Made by a program: the position numbers and the translations under genes. Below, piece after piece: positions 6,480 to 12,989 of a stretch of 17,465 bases of DNA. Source of the DNA: Candidatus Altarchaeota archaeon (GTDB lineage: Archaea; Altiarchaeota; Altiarchaeia; IMC4; DAOVSA01). The stretch spans positions 1 to 17,465 of the forward strand of contig DAOVSA010000001.1 of NCBI GenBank assembly GCA_030633635.1. Direction: 5' to 3'. Position 1 is the stretch's first letter, and the number at the start of each line of letters is the position of its first letter. The notes beneath the pieces were generated by a model. That model did no database searches and was not told where the DNA came from. It saw nothing but the letters and a program-made list of their open reading frames with translations.

Positions 6480-6558
6480 TGTATAAAAGAAAGAAACAGA
6501 ATTGTCCTGGCAATTCAGCAAATAAAATTTGAAAAGAAAGAATCTGACAACCTTATGA

Positions 6559-6631
6559 GGGCCCGTAGATCAGCCGGTAGATCATCCGCTTGGCGTGTGG
6601 AAGGCCTCGGGTTCGAATCCCGACGGGTCCA
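6559..6631 (+). tRNA. tRNA-Ala(GGC)
   Basis: A 73-base class I tRNA with acceptor GGGCCCG pairing CGGGTCC, including the G3.U70 wobble pair that marks alanine tRNAs, and A73. The D arm is GATC-AGCCGGTA-GATC. The anticodon arm is TCCGC-TTGGCGT-GTGGA (one G-U pair) with anticodon GGC. The T arm is TCGGG-TTCGAAT-CCCGA. There is no intron and CCA is not encoded. AT-rich DNA at about 6520-6530 is suitably placed for its TATA box. Confidence 0.93.
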
Positions 6632-6679
6632 TTCTCTGATGATTCGGTTAGCACTCCAAATATGAGGGAAGGTATAAAT

Positions 6680-7240
6680 ATGATACCCAGAATAATGATG
6701 AATCAAAAAACTGTTGGAGTTCTTTTAATTATCTGTTCTGTCATCAGTATGGGAATTGGCTTTCATTATCTTGAAAATGATATTGGAGCTAAAGAAAGCC
6801 AACTGTCAAGCATGATGCTGGGTTTACAGTTATATACCACTTATCAAGACAGGGCAATCATAGCGGATAGTTTCAAGAGGACAATACAAAATATTCCAGA
6901 TTCTGATGAAAAAGATATAGATCATCTGATTAGGGGGTTTGATTATAGTCTTAATGCTGCTGGAGATGCATTAATTGGCGGCATTGGTTCTGAAAGTAGT
7001 CCAATTAGCCACGAACAATTTAGAAAATTAAACGACTCAGAAAAACTGAGAAAAATAGACGAATTAGGTACACTGTTAACTGAAAAGTACAGTAGAATAT
7101 TAGGAGAAAAAAGGTCAAAAGAAACTCAACAAGATTGGATAGTTATTTTTTCCATAATGCTTCAGGTCACTGGTCTGGTGTTAATGGAAGTTGAAGGTAT
7201 TTTCGAAGGGATTTCCAATGCTCTCAGAACTCTAAAATAA
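6680..7240 (+). CDS. Hypothetical protein with N- and C-terminal membrane helices
   Basis: I do not recognise this family. Using ATG 6680 gives 186 residues. One hydrophobic helix at about 11-30 (TVGVLLIICSVISMGIGF) is followed by a soluble region of about 120 residues with predicted amphipathic helices and a glycine-rich stretch (GDALIGGIGSESS), and a second helix at about 152-170 (DWIVIFSIMLQVTGLVLM). Both termini would lie on the same side. A GGAAGGT sequence at 6667-6673 supports this start; ATG 6662 is possible, and longer frames would run into tRNA-Ala. The stop is four bases from the next gene, suggesting cotranscription with the SAM-hydrolase homologue. Confidence 0.7.
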   Translation: MIPRIMMNQKTVGVLLIICSVISMGIGFHYLENDIGAKESQLSSMMLGLQLYTTYQDRAIIADSFKRTIQNIPDSDEKDIDHLIRGFDYSLNAAGDALIGGIGSESSPISHEQFRKLNDSEKLRKIDELGTLLTEKYSRILGEKRSKETQQDWIVIFSIMLQVTGLVLMEVEGIFEGISNALRTLK

Positions 7241-7244
7241 GAAA

Positions 7245-8000
7245 ATGATAACATTAACAACAGACTTTGGAAAGGGCTTCTATGCAGCGCAAATGAAAGG
7301 TGTGATAATATCGATGAATAGAGCTGCCAGAATAGTTGATATATCGCATGACGTGAATAAACAGAATATTTTCGAGGGAGCATTTGTAATCTCACAGGTT
7401 TGGAGATACTTCCCAGGTGGTACGATCCATATTGGTGTTGTGGACCCGGGAGTTGGATCTCCCAGGAGAGGACTTATCATAAAAACCGATCATTGTTATT
7501 TCATAGGACCTGATAATGGTTTATTTTCACTTGCAATAAGAGATCAGAGGATTGAAAATATCATTGAGATTGATAAAATAAAATTAAATGAGCGTATGCA
7601 TACCAAAATATTCGATATATTTCCTGGGATGGATGTTTTTGCACCAGCTGCTGCCTTGATATCCAGAGGAGTCAAACCAGATGAATTTGGTGGAGAGATC
7701 AATGCAATCAAGGAACTAAAAATCAAAAAGAACAAAATCCTTTATGCAGATGATTTTGGAAATATAATCACAAGCGTACAAAAAGATTTTAAACCTGGAA
7801 CAGATCTGATCGTGAGATATAAAAACAGAGAGATCACAACAAAATTCGTTAGAACATTTAATGGCGTTAATACCGGAGATTTTCTGGTATTAAAGGGAAG
7901 TACTGGTTTCTTGGAGTTGGCCATAAACCAGGGAAACGCTGCAAATGAATTAAAAGCAAGAATCAACGAGGATATCGAAATCTCAACTTTGCAGTCATAA
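7245..8000 (+). CDS. SAM hydroxide adenosyltransferase family protein (DUF62), atypical active site
   Basis: A 251-residue DUF62 protein. Characterised members hydrolyse S-adenosylmethionine to adenosine and methionine and are related to fluorinase and chlorinase. Visible marks are LTTDFG at 4-9, VDISHDV at 31-37, HIGVVDPGVGSPRRG at 62-76 and FIGPDNGLFS at 86-95, with a C-terminal barrel domain (YADDFGNIITSV). As I recall, the family triad is Asp-68/Arg-75/His-127; the Asp and Arg are present, but the motif usually written FHGRDVFAP reads FPGMDVFAP, with Pro-127 and Met-129. The enzyme may be inactive, altered, or may use another base. The stop overlaps the convergent CitG-like gene by six bases. 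Confidence 0.85.
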   Translation: MITLTTDFGKGFYAAQMKGVIISMNRAARIVDISHDVNKQNIFEGAFVISQVWRYFPGGTIHIGVVDPGVGSPRRGLIIKTDHCYFIGPDNGLFSLAIRDQRIENIIEIDKIKLNERMHTKIFDIFPGMDVFAPAAALISRGVKPDEFGGEINAIKELKIKKNKILYADDFGNIITSVQKDFKPGTDLIVRYKNREITTKFVRTFNGVNTGDFLVLKGSTGFLELAINQGNAANELKARINEDIEISTLQS

Positions 8001-8933
8001 TCTTAAACCATCCAACAAGGCGATCATAAGTGAACCCGCGATTAGATCCGCGGTTGTTCCAGGATTTAGTTTATGTGAGTATAGGTAGGTATCAAACACT
8101 CTTATTTCTTCCTTGCCTTCAGCGGTAAGTATACCCCCTGCCTTAAGCACACGTTCAGCGTATTTTGTTACTTTATCTGCGATTTCGAACCCGGATTTTC
8201 TTGCTATGAGTGTGTCCGGAAATCTGGAAAGGAGTACCAGATATGTTTGTATTATTGCTGATCGTATATCCCTGGTCCCTTTGTGGGTTTGTTTGAGGGT
8301 TGGATACCCGGTCTCAAAGATTATTTTCATCCCGGTCGTCAGTTCTTCTGCGATTCTATCTCGTTTTGCCGAGAGTTTCATGATATCATAAAAGGTCATG
8401 TCCCTTTTAGCTAATTCTTCCCTTGCCTCGCAGTTCATAACATCAAAGTTTTTTACTTTGCCCATTCCCCCGGGATTTGCAAGAGCTATGGCGTCATAAA
8501 GACATATTGAGTCAGCAACTGTCGTAAGCTTGAGAATTCTCTGGATATTAGATCTCAAATTTGAAGTGATATCTGCAACACGCATGCCATAACCGGCAGC
8601 TATTGGAACAAACAGCATTATTATTCCCAGGTGCGTATTACCCCCTGTATGTGATTTTTTTACGTCTGAAACCGCATTGAGAATATGTTTTCCTATCTGG
8701 ATTTCGCCAGGATCTATTTTTCCAATCCCTGCATCAAATCCATTTAATGCAGCATTTTCGATGCTTCTGCCAATTGCGATTCCCCCTGCCAAAAAATGTT
8801 CATATCTCATATCCGCAAAGTCATGCAACGGACTGACATTTCCTGGTTTTTCCGTGCTTGCCTCCAGAATAGCTGAGAGCTGCGCACTTAGGGTTATATG
8901 TCTTATTTTTTTCTTTATATCTTCTTCAATCAT
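7995..8933 (-). CDS. CitG/MdcB-family triphosphoribosyl-dephospho-CoA synthase-like protein
   Basis: A 312-residue protein (315 from ATG 8942). Bacterial CitG makes triphosphoribosyl-dephospho-CoA, the precursor of the citrate lyase prosthetic group. The family pattern is visible: ASTEKPGNVSPLHDF near residues 24-40, SHTGGNTHLGIIML near 92-105, and the C-terminal LNPGTTADLIAGSLMIALL. No citrate or malonate lyase genes are near, so the archaeal role is uncertain and the substrate may differ. ATG 8933 is preferred because an AT-rich TATA-like element at 8957-8966 lies about 28 bases upstream, giving a leaderless mRNA. Confidence 0.75.
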   Translation of the reverse strand: MIEEDIKKKIRHITLSAQLSAILEASTEKPGNVSPLHDFADMRYEHFLAGGIAIGRSIENAALNGFDAGIGKIDPGEIQIGKHILNAVSDVKKSHTGGNTHLGIIMLFVPIAAGYGMRVADITSNLRSNIQRILKLTTVADSICLYDAIALANPGGMGKVKNFDVMNCEAREELAKRDMTFYDIMKLSAKRDRIAEELTTGMKIIFETGYPTLKQTHKGTRDIRSAIIQTYLVLLSRFPDTLIARKSGFEIADKVTKYAERVLKAGGILTAEGKEEIRVFDTYLYSHKLNPGTTADLIAGSLMIALLDGLRL

Positions 8934-9108
8934 TTTACACATTTATTTGAGTTTTTTTAAATTAAAGGGGGAAGGGTATAATCGCACTTTAGCTTGAATG
9001 ATAAACCTGACAATTTATTTTATCGGAAGAGTGGCTTTAGAGCAATCTTTTAAATCCCGGGTTCAGTGATTTCAATTCCAGAGTACATCTCTGTTCTGTA
9101 TTTCACAT

Positions 9109-9132
9109 TCATTAGTTATATCATTAGTTATA
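9109..9132 (+). repeat. Tandem 12-bp repeat, two perfect copies
   Basis: TCATTAGTTATA is repeated without a gap, ending 110 bases before the lrp start. It may be a regulator-binding site or simple slippage. Confidence 0.65.
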
Positions 9133-9166
9133 GATTGAACATTTCCATAAATATGGTCCTAATTTA

Positions 9167-9220
9167 TGATAAATTTATCAGAATTTTATCAGTTGTCTAT
9201 AGATTTTCATCGATATTTAT
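9167..9220 (+). promoter_or_regulatory. lrp promoter with 14-bp palindrome
   Basis: A perfect palindrome TGATAAATTTATCA at 9167-9180 lies about 30 bases before the TATA box TATTTATAT (about 9211-9220), followed by a TTTTATCAG half-site. The TATA box is centred about 27 bases before the lrp ATG, so the mRNA is probably leaderless. Lrp-family proteins often regulate their own genes, so an autoregulatory operator is a reasonable inference. Confidence 0.5.
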
Positions 9221-9242
9221 ATTCTAAATTCTAAGGATCATT

Positions 9243-9695
9243 ATGACATCCAAGATTGATGATCTGGATTTGAGGCTGATTCGGGAACTTCAGAAGGATG
9301 CCAGGCAGAGTTATCGGGAGATAGCAGAGAAATTAAAGGTTGCCGAGGGTACTGTCTACAACAGGGCAAATAAACTCCAGGAATTGGGTGTAATTAAAAG
9401 ATTCATTCCAGACATAGATTTCTCAAAACTAGGCTATGATCTGGTTGCAATAATAGGTCTCATGGTTGAGGGGGGTCATTTACCAGATATCGAAAAAGAG
9501 ATTGCAAAGAAACCAAATGTATCCGCGGTCTATGATGTTACAGGGGACTATGATGCAATAATTGTTGCAAAATTTAAGGATCGTTGTGTCCTGAATAAAT
9601 TCATAAAAGGTATTTTGGCCATGCCAAATGTAAAGAGGACATATACCATGCTGGTTCTGAATGTAATGAAAGAAGAACACGGAGTTAAAGTCTAA
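9243..9695 (+). CDS. Lrp/AsnC-family transcriptional regulator
   Basis: A 150-residue DNA-binding protein. The N-terminal winged helix-turn-helix (IDDLDLRLIRELQKDARQS, then REIAEKLKVAEGTVYNRANKL at about 25-45) is followed by a RAM/AsnC ligand-binding domain from about residue 65 (VAIIGLMVEG, VTGDYDAIIVAKFKD). Members form octamers that sense amino acids or other small molecules and regulate metabolism. The ligand cannot be read from the sequence. It stands alone with its own promoter; the next gene, hisE, is 158 bases downstream. Confidence 0.92.
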   Translation: MTSKIDDLDLRLIRELQKDARQSYREIAEKLKVAEGTVYNRANKLQELGVIKRFIPDIDFSKLGYDLVAIIGLMVEGGHLPDIEKEIAKKPNVSAVYDVTGDYDAIIVAKFKDRCVLNKFIKGILAMPNVKRTYTMLVLNVMKEEHGVKV

Positions 9696-9853
9696 TAAAC
9701 AGGAAATAAGTATAGACAGTGCTAAATAGTCAATTATCTGTTTTGTAAATTAATATATTTCCCTGCCATATATTATCGTGCGTTAAATATACATGTATCA
9801 GATCACCTACGTTATAAGCGTATGCAACTTCATATTACAAAAAATAAAGAATA

Positions 9854-10147
9854 ATGAAGAATTTAAAAACATTGGATAGATTATGGGAGACAATTCAGGA
9901 TCGAAAGAAGAATCCAAAACAGGACTCCTACACGAACGAACTTTTGAATAATCCCCCGCGGATAGTAGAGAAAATCAATGAAGAATCACAGGAATTAATC
10001 GAAGCCGTTCAGAAGAACAATATTAAAGGGAAGAACTCTGTAGTTTGGGAATCCGCAGATCTGATCTATCATCTGCTTGTTTTGCTTGCCTCAACAGATA
10101 TTGAGTTTGATGAGATTATGACGGAGTTAGAAAGACGAATGAAATGA
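9854..10147 (+). CDS. hisE: Phosphoribosyl-ATP pyrophosphatase
   Basis: A 97-residue alpha-helical protein of the MazG/PRA-PH fold. HisE hydrolyses phosphoribosyl-ATP to phosphoribosyl-AMP in the second step of histidine synthesis. Diagnostic parts are LDRLWETIQDRKKNP at about 7-21, SYTNELL, the metal-binding KINEESQELIEA at about 39-50, and WESADLIYHLLVLL at about 65-78. The length is normal. The start is ATG 9854; upstream, TTATAAGC (about 9810-9817) may be the TATA box. No other his gene is in the window, so the pathway is dispersed. The next gene starts 34 bases later and may be cotranscribed. Confidence 0.93.
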   Translation: MKNLKTLDRLWETIQDRKKNPKQDSYTNELLNNPPRIVEKINEESQELIEAVQKNNIKGKNSVVWESADLIYHLLVLLASTDIEFDEIMTELERRMK

Positions 10148-10181
10148 AAGGAGTTCCTATAGATTTATGTGTTAAAGGGAA

Positions 10182-11216
10182 ATGGTAGAGCAAGGAACAA
10201 AGGAGGCATCTCTATACGAGAGAGTGGATGATAAGGTCAGGTGTTTTTTATGTGAGAGGAGATGTCTCATTTCCGAAGGAGAAAAAGGTTTCTGTGGGAT
10301 CAGGATAAACGTGGGAAATACACTTCAGACTCTTGTATTTGGGAATGTCCCTGCGTTGGAGAGTATATCCCTTGAGATCAACCAGTTCTATCACTTCTGG
10401 CCGGGTTCAATGGCTTTGACATTCTCGAGCTGGTCCTGCAACTTTCAATGTTCTTGGTGTCAAAACTGGCAATTGAGTGGTATCAGACCCCAACCGGATC
10501 GTGCAAAGTTCACCACGCCGGAAGATTTAGTTAAAACAGCCTTAACCACAAGAGACCAGGGAATCTGTGCCAGTTTTACGGAACCAACCCTATCGCATGA
10601 ATTCAACTGCTCTTGCTTTGAGCTATCAAGAAAGGAGGGATTATATAATTGTTACGTCTCAAATGGCTACATGACACTCGAAGCTTTGGAAATGCTTAGA
10701 AAATGTGGATTAGATGCCATTAATCTAGACATTAAAGGAGATCCAGGAGTATATAAAGAACATCTTGATGGTTTAAAAGCCAAAGTTATATGGAGAAATG
10801 CTAAAAAGTCGAAAGAGTTGGGTATTCACGTAGAAATGGTCAATTTGGTGATAACCGATGTGAATGACGATGTTAATTGCCTGAATTGGATTATAGAACA
10901 ACATCTCAAGAATCTTGGACCAGAAACGCCATTACACTTCACCGGATATTTGCCAACATATACATTCAATAACCCGGCGACCCGAATCGAAACCCTGGAA
11001 AAGGCATGGAAACTTGCAAAGAAGGCAGGAATTCTCTATCCCTACATAGGAAATGTTCCCGGCCATACTGCCAGTAATACATACTGCCCAACATGTGGGA
11101 AACTATTAATAGAGAGAGGAACTTATGGTGTTTTGAGATATGAGATAACTTTAGAGAAAAAATGTCCGGACTGTAACCGGTCCATCCCCATAACAGGGGA
11201 ATATATCAGGGATTAG
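10182..11216 (+). CDS. AmmeMemoRadiSam-type radical SAM protein (PflA-like)
   Basis: A 344-residue iron-sulfur enzyme. The 4Fe-4S cluster motif Cx3Cx2C is at C86, C90 and C93 (SCNFQCSWCQNW). In front is a cysteine cluster C21, C24, C28 and C38 (CFLC...C...GFCGIR) typical of this subfamily, and at the C-terminus a zinc-ribbon-like pair C302/C305 and C328/C331 follows PYIGNVPGH. This domain order matches the radical SAM member of the AmmeMemoRadiSam system, which resembles pyruvate formate-lyase activating enzyme; the reaction is not known to me. Its usual partners (AMMECR1 and Memo) are not in the window. Confidence 0.87.
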   Translation: MVEQGTKEASLYERVDDKVRCFLCERRCLISEGEKGFCGIRINVGNTLQTLVFGNVPALESISLEINQFYHFWPGSMALTFSSWSCNFQCSWCQNWQLSGIRPQPDRAKFTTPEDLVKTALTTRDQGICASFTEPTLSHEFNCSCFELSRKEGLYNCYVSNGYMTLEALEMLRKCGLDAINLDIKGDPGVYKEHLDGLKAKVIWRNAKKSKELGIHVEMVNLVITDVNDDVNCLNWIIEQHLKNLGPETPLHFTGYLPTYTFNNPATRIETLEKAWKLAKKAGILYPYIGNVPGHTASNTYCPTCGKLLIERGTYGVLRYEITLEKKCPDCNRSIPITGEYIRD

Positions 11217-11231
11217 GTTTCATTGTCATGT

Positions 11232-11816
11232 TCATTTTCGCAGTACTTTATACATTTCACCAGTCAGATCAACTATTCTGGATGGAACACCAAGCCTACA
11301 TGCACCCGAATCAATGATCATATCCACTTTATCTTTGATTTCATCATTTATCCCGGTTACGCTAACCGGTGCTTTTTCGCCTGAGATGTTAGCAGAGGTA
11401 GTTATAATCGGGGTATCGGAGAGTTTTATCAGTTTTCTTGTTATTAAATGATTAGGAATACGAACACCAACGGTGTTTAATCCTGCAGATACAATATCTG
11501 GAATCTTTGGAGTTTTTGGGAGTATAAATGTGTACGGCTCTTCCACATGCCCCTTTATAAATCTTTCCTGTCTTTCATTAAGCCCCGTAAATCTCCTGAC
11601 CATATCCAGATCAGAAAAGGCGACAGATAACGGATTCTTAAAGCTTCTCCGCTTGATTTTAAATATCTTTTTTACAGATTCCAATGCATGTATATCACAA
11701 CCGATGCCATACACAGTATCTGTGGGATAAATTAGAACACGTCCATTTTTGATTGCTTCAACCCCTTCGCTTATCTTATCCCTTTCTGGTTCGTCTGGAT
11801 CGATACGTATGTACAT
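11232..11816 (-). CDS. Threonylcarbamoyl-AMP synthase, Sua5/YrdC family
   Basis: A 194-residue single-domain protein that makes threonylcarbamoyl-adenylate from threonine, bicarbonate and ATP, the first step of tRNA t6A synthesis. The signature is complete: YPTDTVYGIGCD at 30-41, KRRSFKNPLSV at 55-65, and ITTSANISG at 138-146 with the conserved TSAN. The short length shows a YrdC type without the Sua5 C-terminal domain. It works with KEOPS, whose Pcc1 subunit is encoded at 2175-2387. The zinc-ribbon gene upstream ends 9 bases before its start, so the two are probably cotranscribed. Confidence 0.9.
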   Translation of the reverse strand: MYIRIDPDEPERDKISEGVEAIKNGRVLIYPTDTVYGIGCDIHALESVKKIFKIKRRSFKNPLSVAFSDLDMVRRFTGLNERQERFIKGHVEEPYTFILPKTPKIPDIVSAGLNTVGVRIPNHLITRKLIKLSDTPIITTSANISGEKAPVSVTGINDEIKDKVDMIIDSGACRLGVPSRIVDLTGEMYKVLRK

Positions 11817-11825
11817 TTAATCCGA

Positions 11826-11981
11826 TTAAGGTCCTTCAAATCCACATTTGCTACATTTATAGGGTATTCCAAGGATTCTGCACGAAGGGCATCTTATGAT
11901 TTTGACCTCACCACAGTTTGGACATCCAAATTCCGTATATTTTTCCATTACACTTATTCCACAACTCGTACATGCTTTCAT
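11826..11981 (-). CDS. Small zinc-ribbon protein with four CxxC motifs
   Basis: This 51-residue protein begins [15 protein letters not shown]. Four knuckles are visible: CTSC at 4-7, CPNC at 20-23, CPSC at 31-34 and CSKC at 43-46, each followed by G or R. That composition fits the archaeal HVO_2753/DUF1610-type zinc ribbons that bind two zinc ions; these proteins are often encoded next to elongation factor 1-beta, which is absent here. The start ATG 11981 is 37 bases from the divergent DUF192 start and has a TATA-like element about 24 bases upstream. The molecular role is unknown to me. Confidence 0.8.
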   Translation of the reverse strand: MKACTSCGISVMEKYTEFGCPNCGEVKIIRCPSCRILGIPYKCSKCGFEGP

Positions 11982-11989
11982 AATAGATA

Positions 11990-12010
11990 ATATTTGTATT
12001 TAAATTTAAG
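11990..12010. promoter_or_regulatory. Compact divergent promoter, zinc ribbon / DUF192
   Basis: Only 37 bases separate two outward-facing start codons. The interval holds the palindrome TTAAATTTAA (12000-12009), centred about 24 bases from the zinc-ribbon ATG, and an AATATTTGTATT stretch (about 11989-12000), centred about 25 bases from the DUF192 ATG. Both mRNAs would be leaderless, and the two TATA boxes overlap or abut, so the directions may compete. Confidence 0.45.
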
Positions 12011-12018
12011 TATTAATT

Positions 12019-12477
12019 ATGATGAAACGAAATTTACAATACCTCCTGATAGTATCAATCGTCCTGGTTTTAATCGCCACATATTTCCTATATTTCCACG
12101 TTGATAATTCAGACGGTATTTCAGGGGTTTGTTTTGCCGGGAAACAATGCATCGAGGTGGAGGTAATGGATGAACCCCGGGAGAGGGCCAGAGGCCTGAT
12201 GTATCGGGAAAGTCTGGATGAAGATAAAGGAATGCTGTTTATCTTTCCGGAAGAGGGAGATTATGGATTTTGGATGAAAAATATGCAATTTCCAATAGAC
12301 ATAATCTGGATAAATTCAGGTAAGATAGTGCACATCGAACGAGACGTTCCGCCATGTGAATCGGAGCCCTGTGCCACCTACACCCCCAAAAAGAAGGCAA
12401 AATATGTCCTGGAGGTCGTAGCTAATTTTACCTTGGAAAATGGAATAGATCCAGGTTCTGGAGTGGAATTCGTCTGA
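12019..12477 (+). CDS. DUF192 family membrane-anchored protein
   Basis: A 152-residue protein with an N-terminal signal anchor (about 7-27, LQYLLIVSIVLVLIATYFLYF) and an extracellular DUF192 domain. Family marks are the ERARGLMYRESLDEDKGMLFIFP segment, GFWMKNMQFPIDIIWI and the C-terminal YVLEV. Two close cysteine pairs (CFAGKQC and CESEPC) could form disulfides in the exported domain. The function of DUF192 is not established; a binding role at the cell surface is possible. It is first in a run with the macrodomain gene, which starts five bases after its stop. Confidence 0.88.
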   Translation: MMKRNLQYLLIVSIVLVLIATYFLYFHVDNSDGISGVCFAGKQCIEVEVMDEPRERARGLMYRESLDEDKGMLFIFPEEGDYGFWMKNMQFPIDIIWINSGKIVHIERDVPPCESEPCATYTPKKKAKYVLEVVANFTLENGIDPGSGVEFV

Positions 12478-12482
12478 TAGAA

Positions 12483-12989
12483 ATGGAAATAATCATAAAA
12501 AAGGGTGATATAACCCGGGAAGAGTGTGATGCCGTGGTGAATCCAGCAAATTCTTACGGGTTAATGGGTGGCGGTGTTGCACTTGCCATTAGAAAATTGG
12601 CAGGAAGAGTAGTTGAAGAGGAAGCGATAGAAAAAGCGCCCATTCTGGTGGGTGAAGCGGTAGCGACTACTGCCGGAAGATTGCCTTCGAGATGGGTGAT
12701 TCACTCTCCGACGATGAAAAATCCCGCAGAAAAGATTACCTTGGATGAAGTAAAAAAGGCGACAAGAGCAGCATTAAGATGTGCAACCCAGATCAATGCA
12801 AAAAGCGTTGCATTCCCGGGGATGGGAACGGGAGTTGGTGGAATTTGCAAGGAAGATGCTGCAAGGGTTATGATTGAGGAAATTAAAGAATTTGAAGCTG
12901 ATTTTAAGGTAATATTAATAGGTTACGACGATAAATTAACCAGTGAATTCAGAAAATGGGCACAAAAATTAAATCCGGGAGCAGGATAG
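12483..12989 (+). CDS. Macrodomain (ADP-ribose-binding) protein
   Basis: A 168-residue stand-alone macrodomain. The binding-site motifs are present: GDITREECDAVVNPANSYGLMGGGVALAIRKLAG at about 8-41, with the NPAN and GGGVA loops, and VAFPGMGTGVGG at about 117-128, which holds the phosphate-binding loop. Members bind ADP-ribose and hydrolyse ADP-ribosyl esters, O-acetyl-ADP-ribose or ADP-ribose-1''-phosphate. The exact substrate cannot be read from the sequence. Its 3' end overlaps gatD by 34 bases in a different frame, so translation of the two is probably coupled. Confidence 0.9.
   Translation: MEIIIKKGDITREECDAVVNPANSYGLMGGGVALAIRKLAGRVVEEEAIEKAPILVGEAVATTAGRLPSRWVIHSPTMKNPAEKITLDEVKKATRAALRCATQINAKSVAFPGMGTGVGGICKEDAARVMIEEIKEFEADFKVILIGYDDKLTSEFRKWAQKLNPGAG

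Larger units (their letters stand above)
8934..9242. other. Intergenic region between citG-like and lrp genes
   Basis: About 300 bases without a gene. It holds the probable citG-like promoter (8957-8966, minus), a tandem 12-base repeat TCATTAGTTATA at 9109-9120 and 9121-9132, a 14-base palindrome at 9167-9180, and the lrp TATA box at about 9211-9220. I found no tRNA, snoRNA-like box pair or open frame that I would call a gene. Confidence 0.6.

Noticed and set aside
6171..6521. A 116-codon minus-strand frame
   Set aside because: It is antisense to the Trm112-like gene and the tRNA-Ser gene; it has no recognisable domain.
6590..6679. Longer start for the two-TM protein
   Set aside because: The extension would translate tRNA-Ala sequence; ATG 6680 with a nearby GGAAGGT is more likely.
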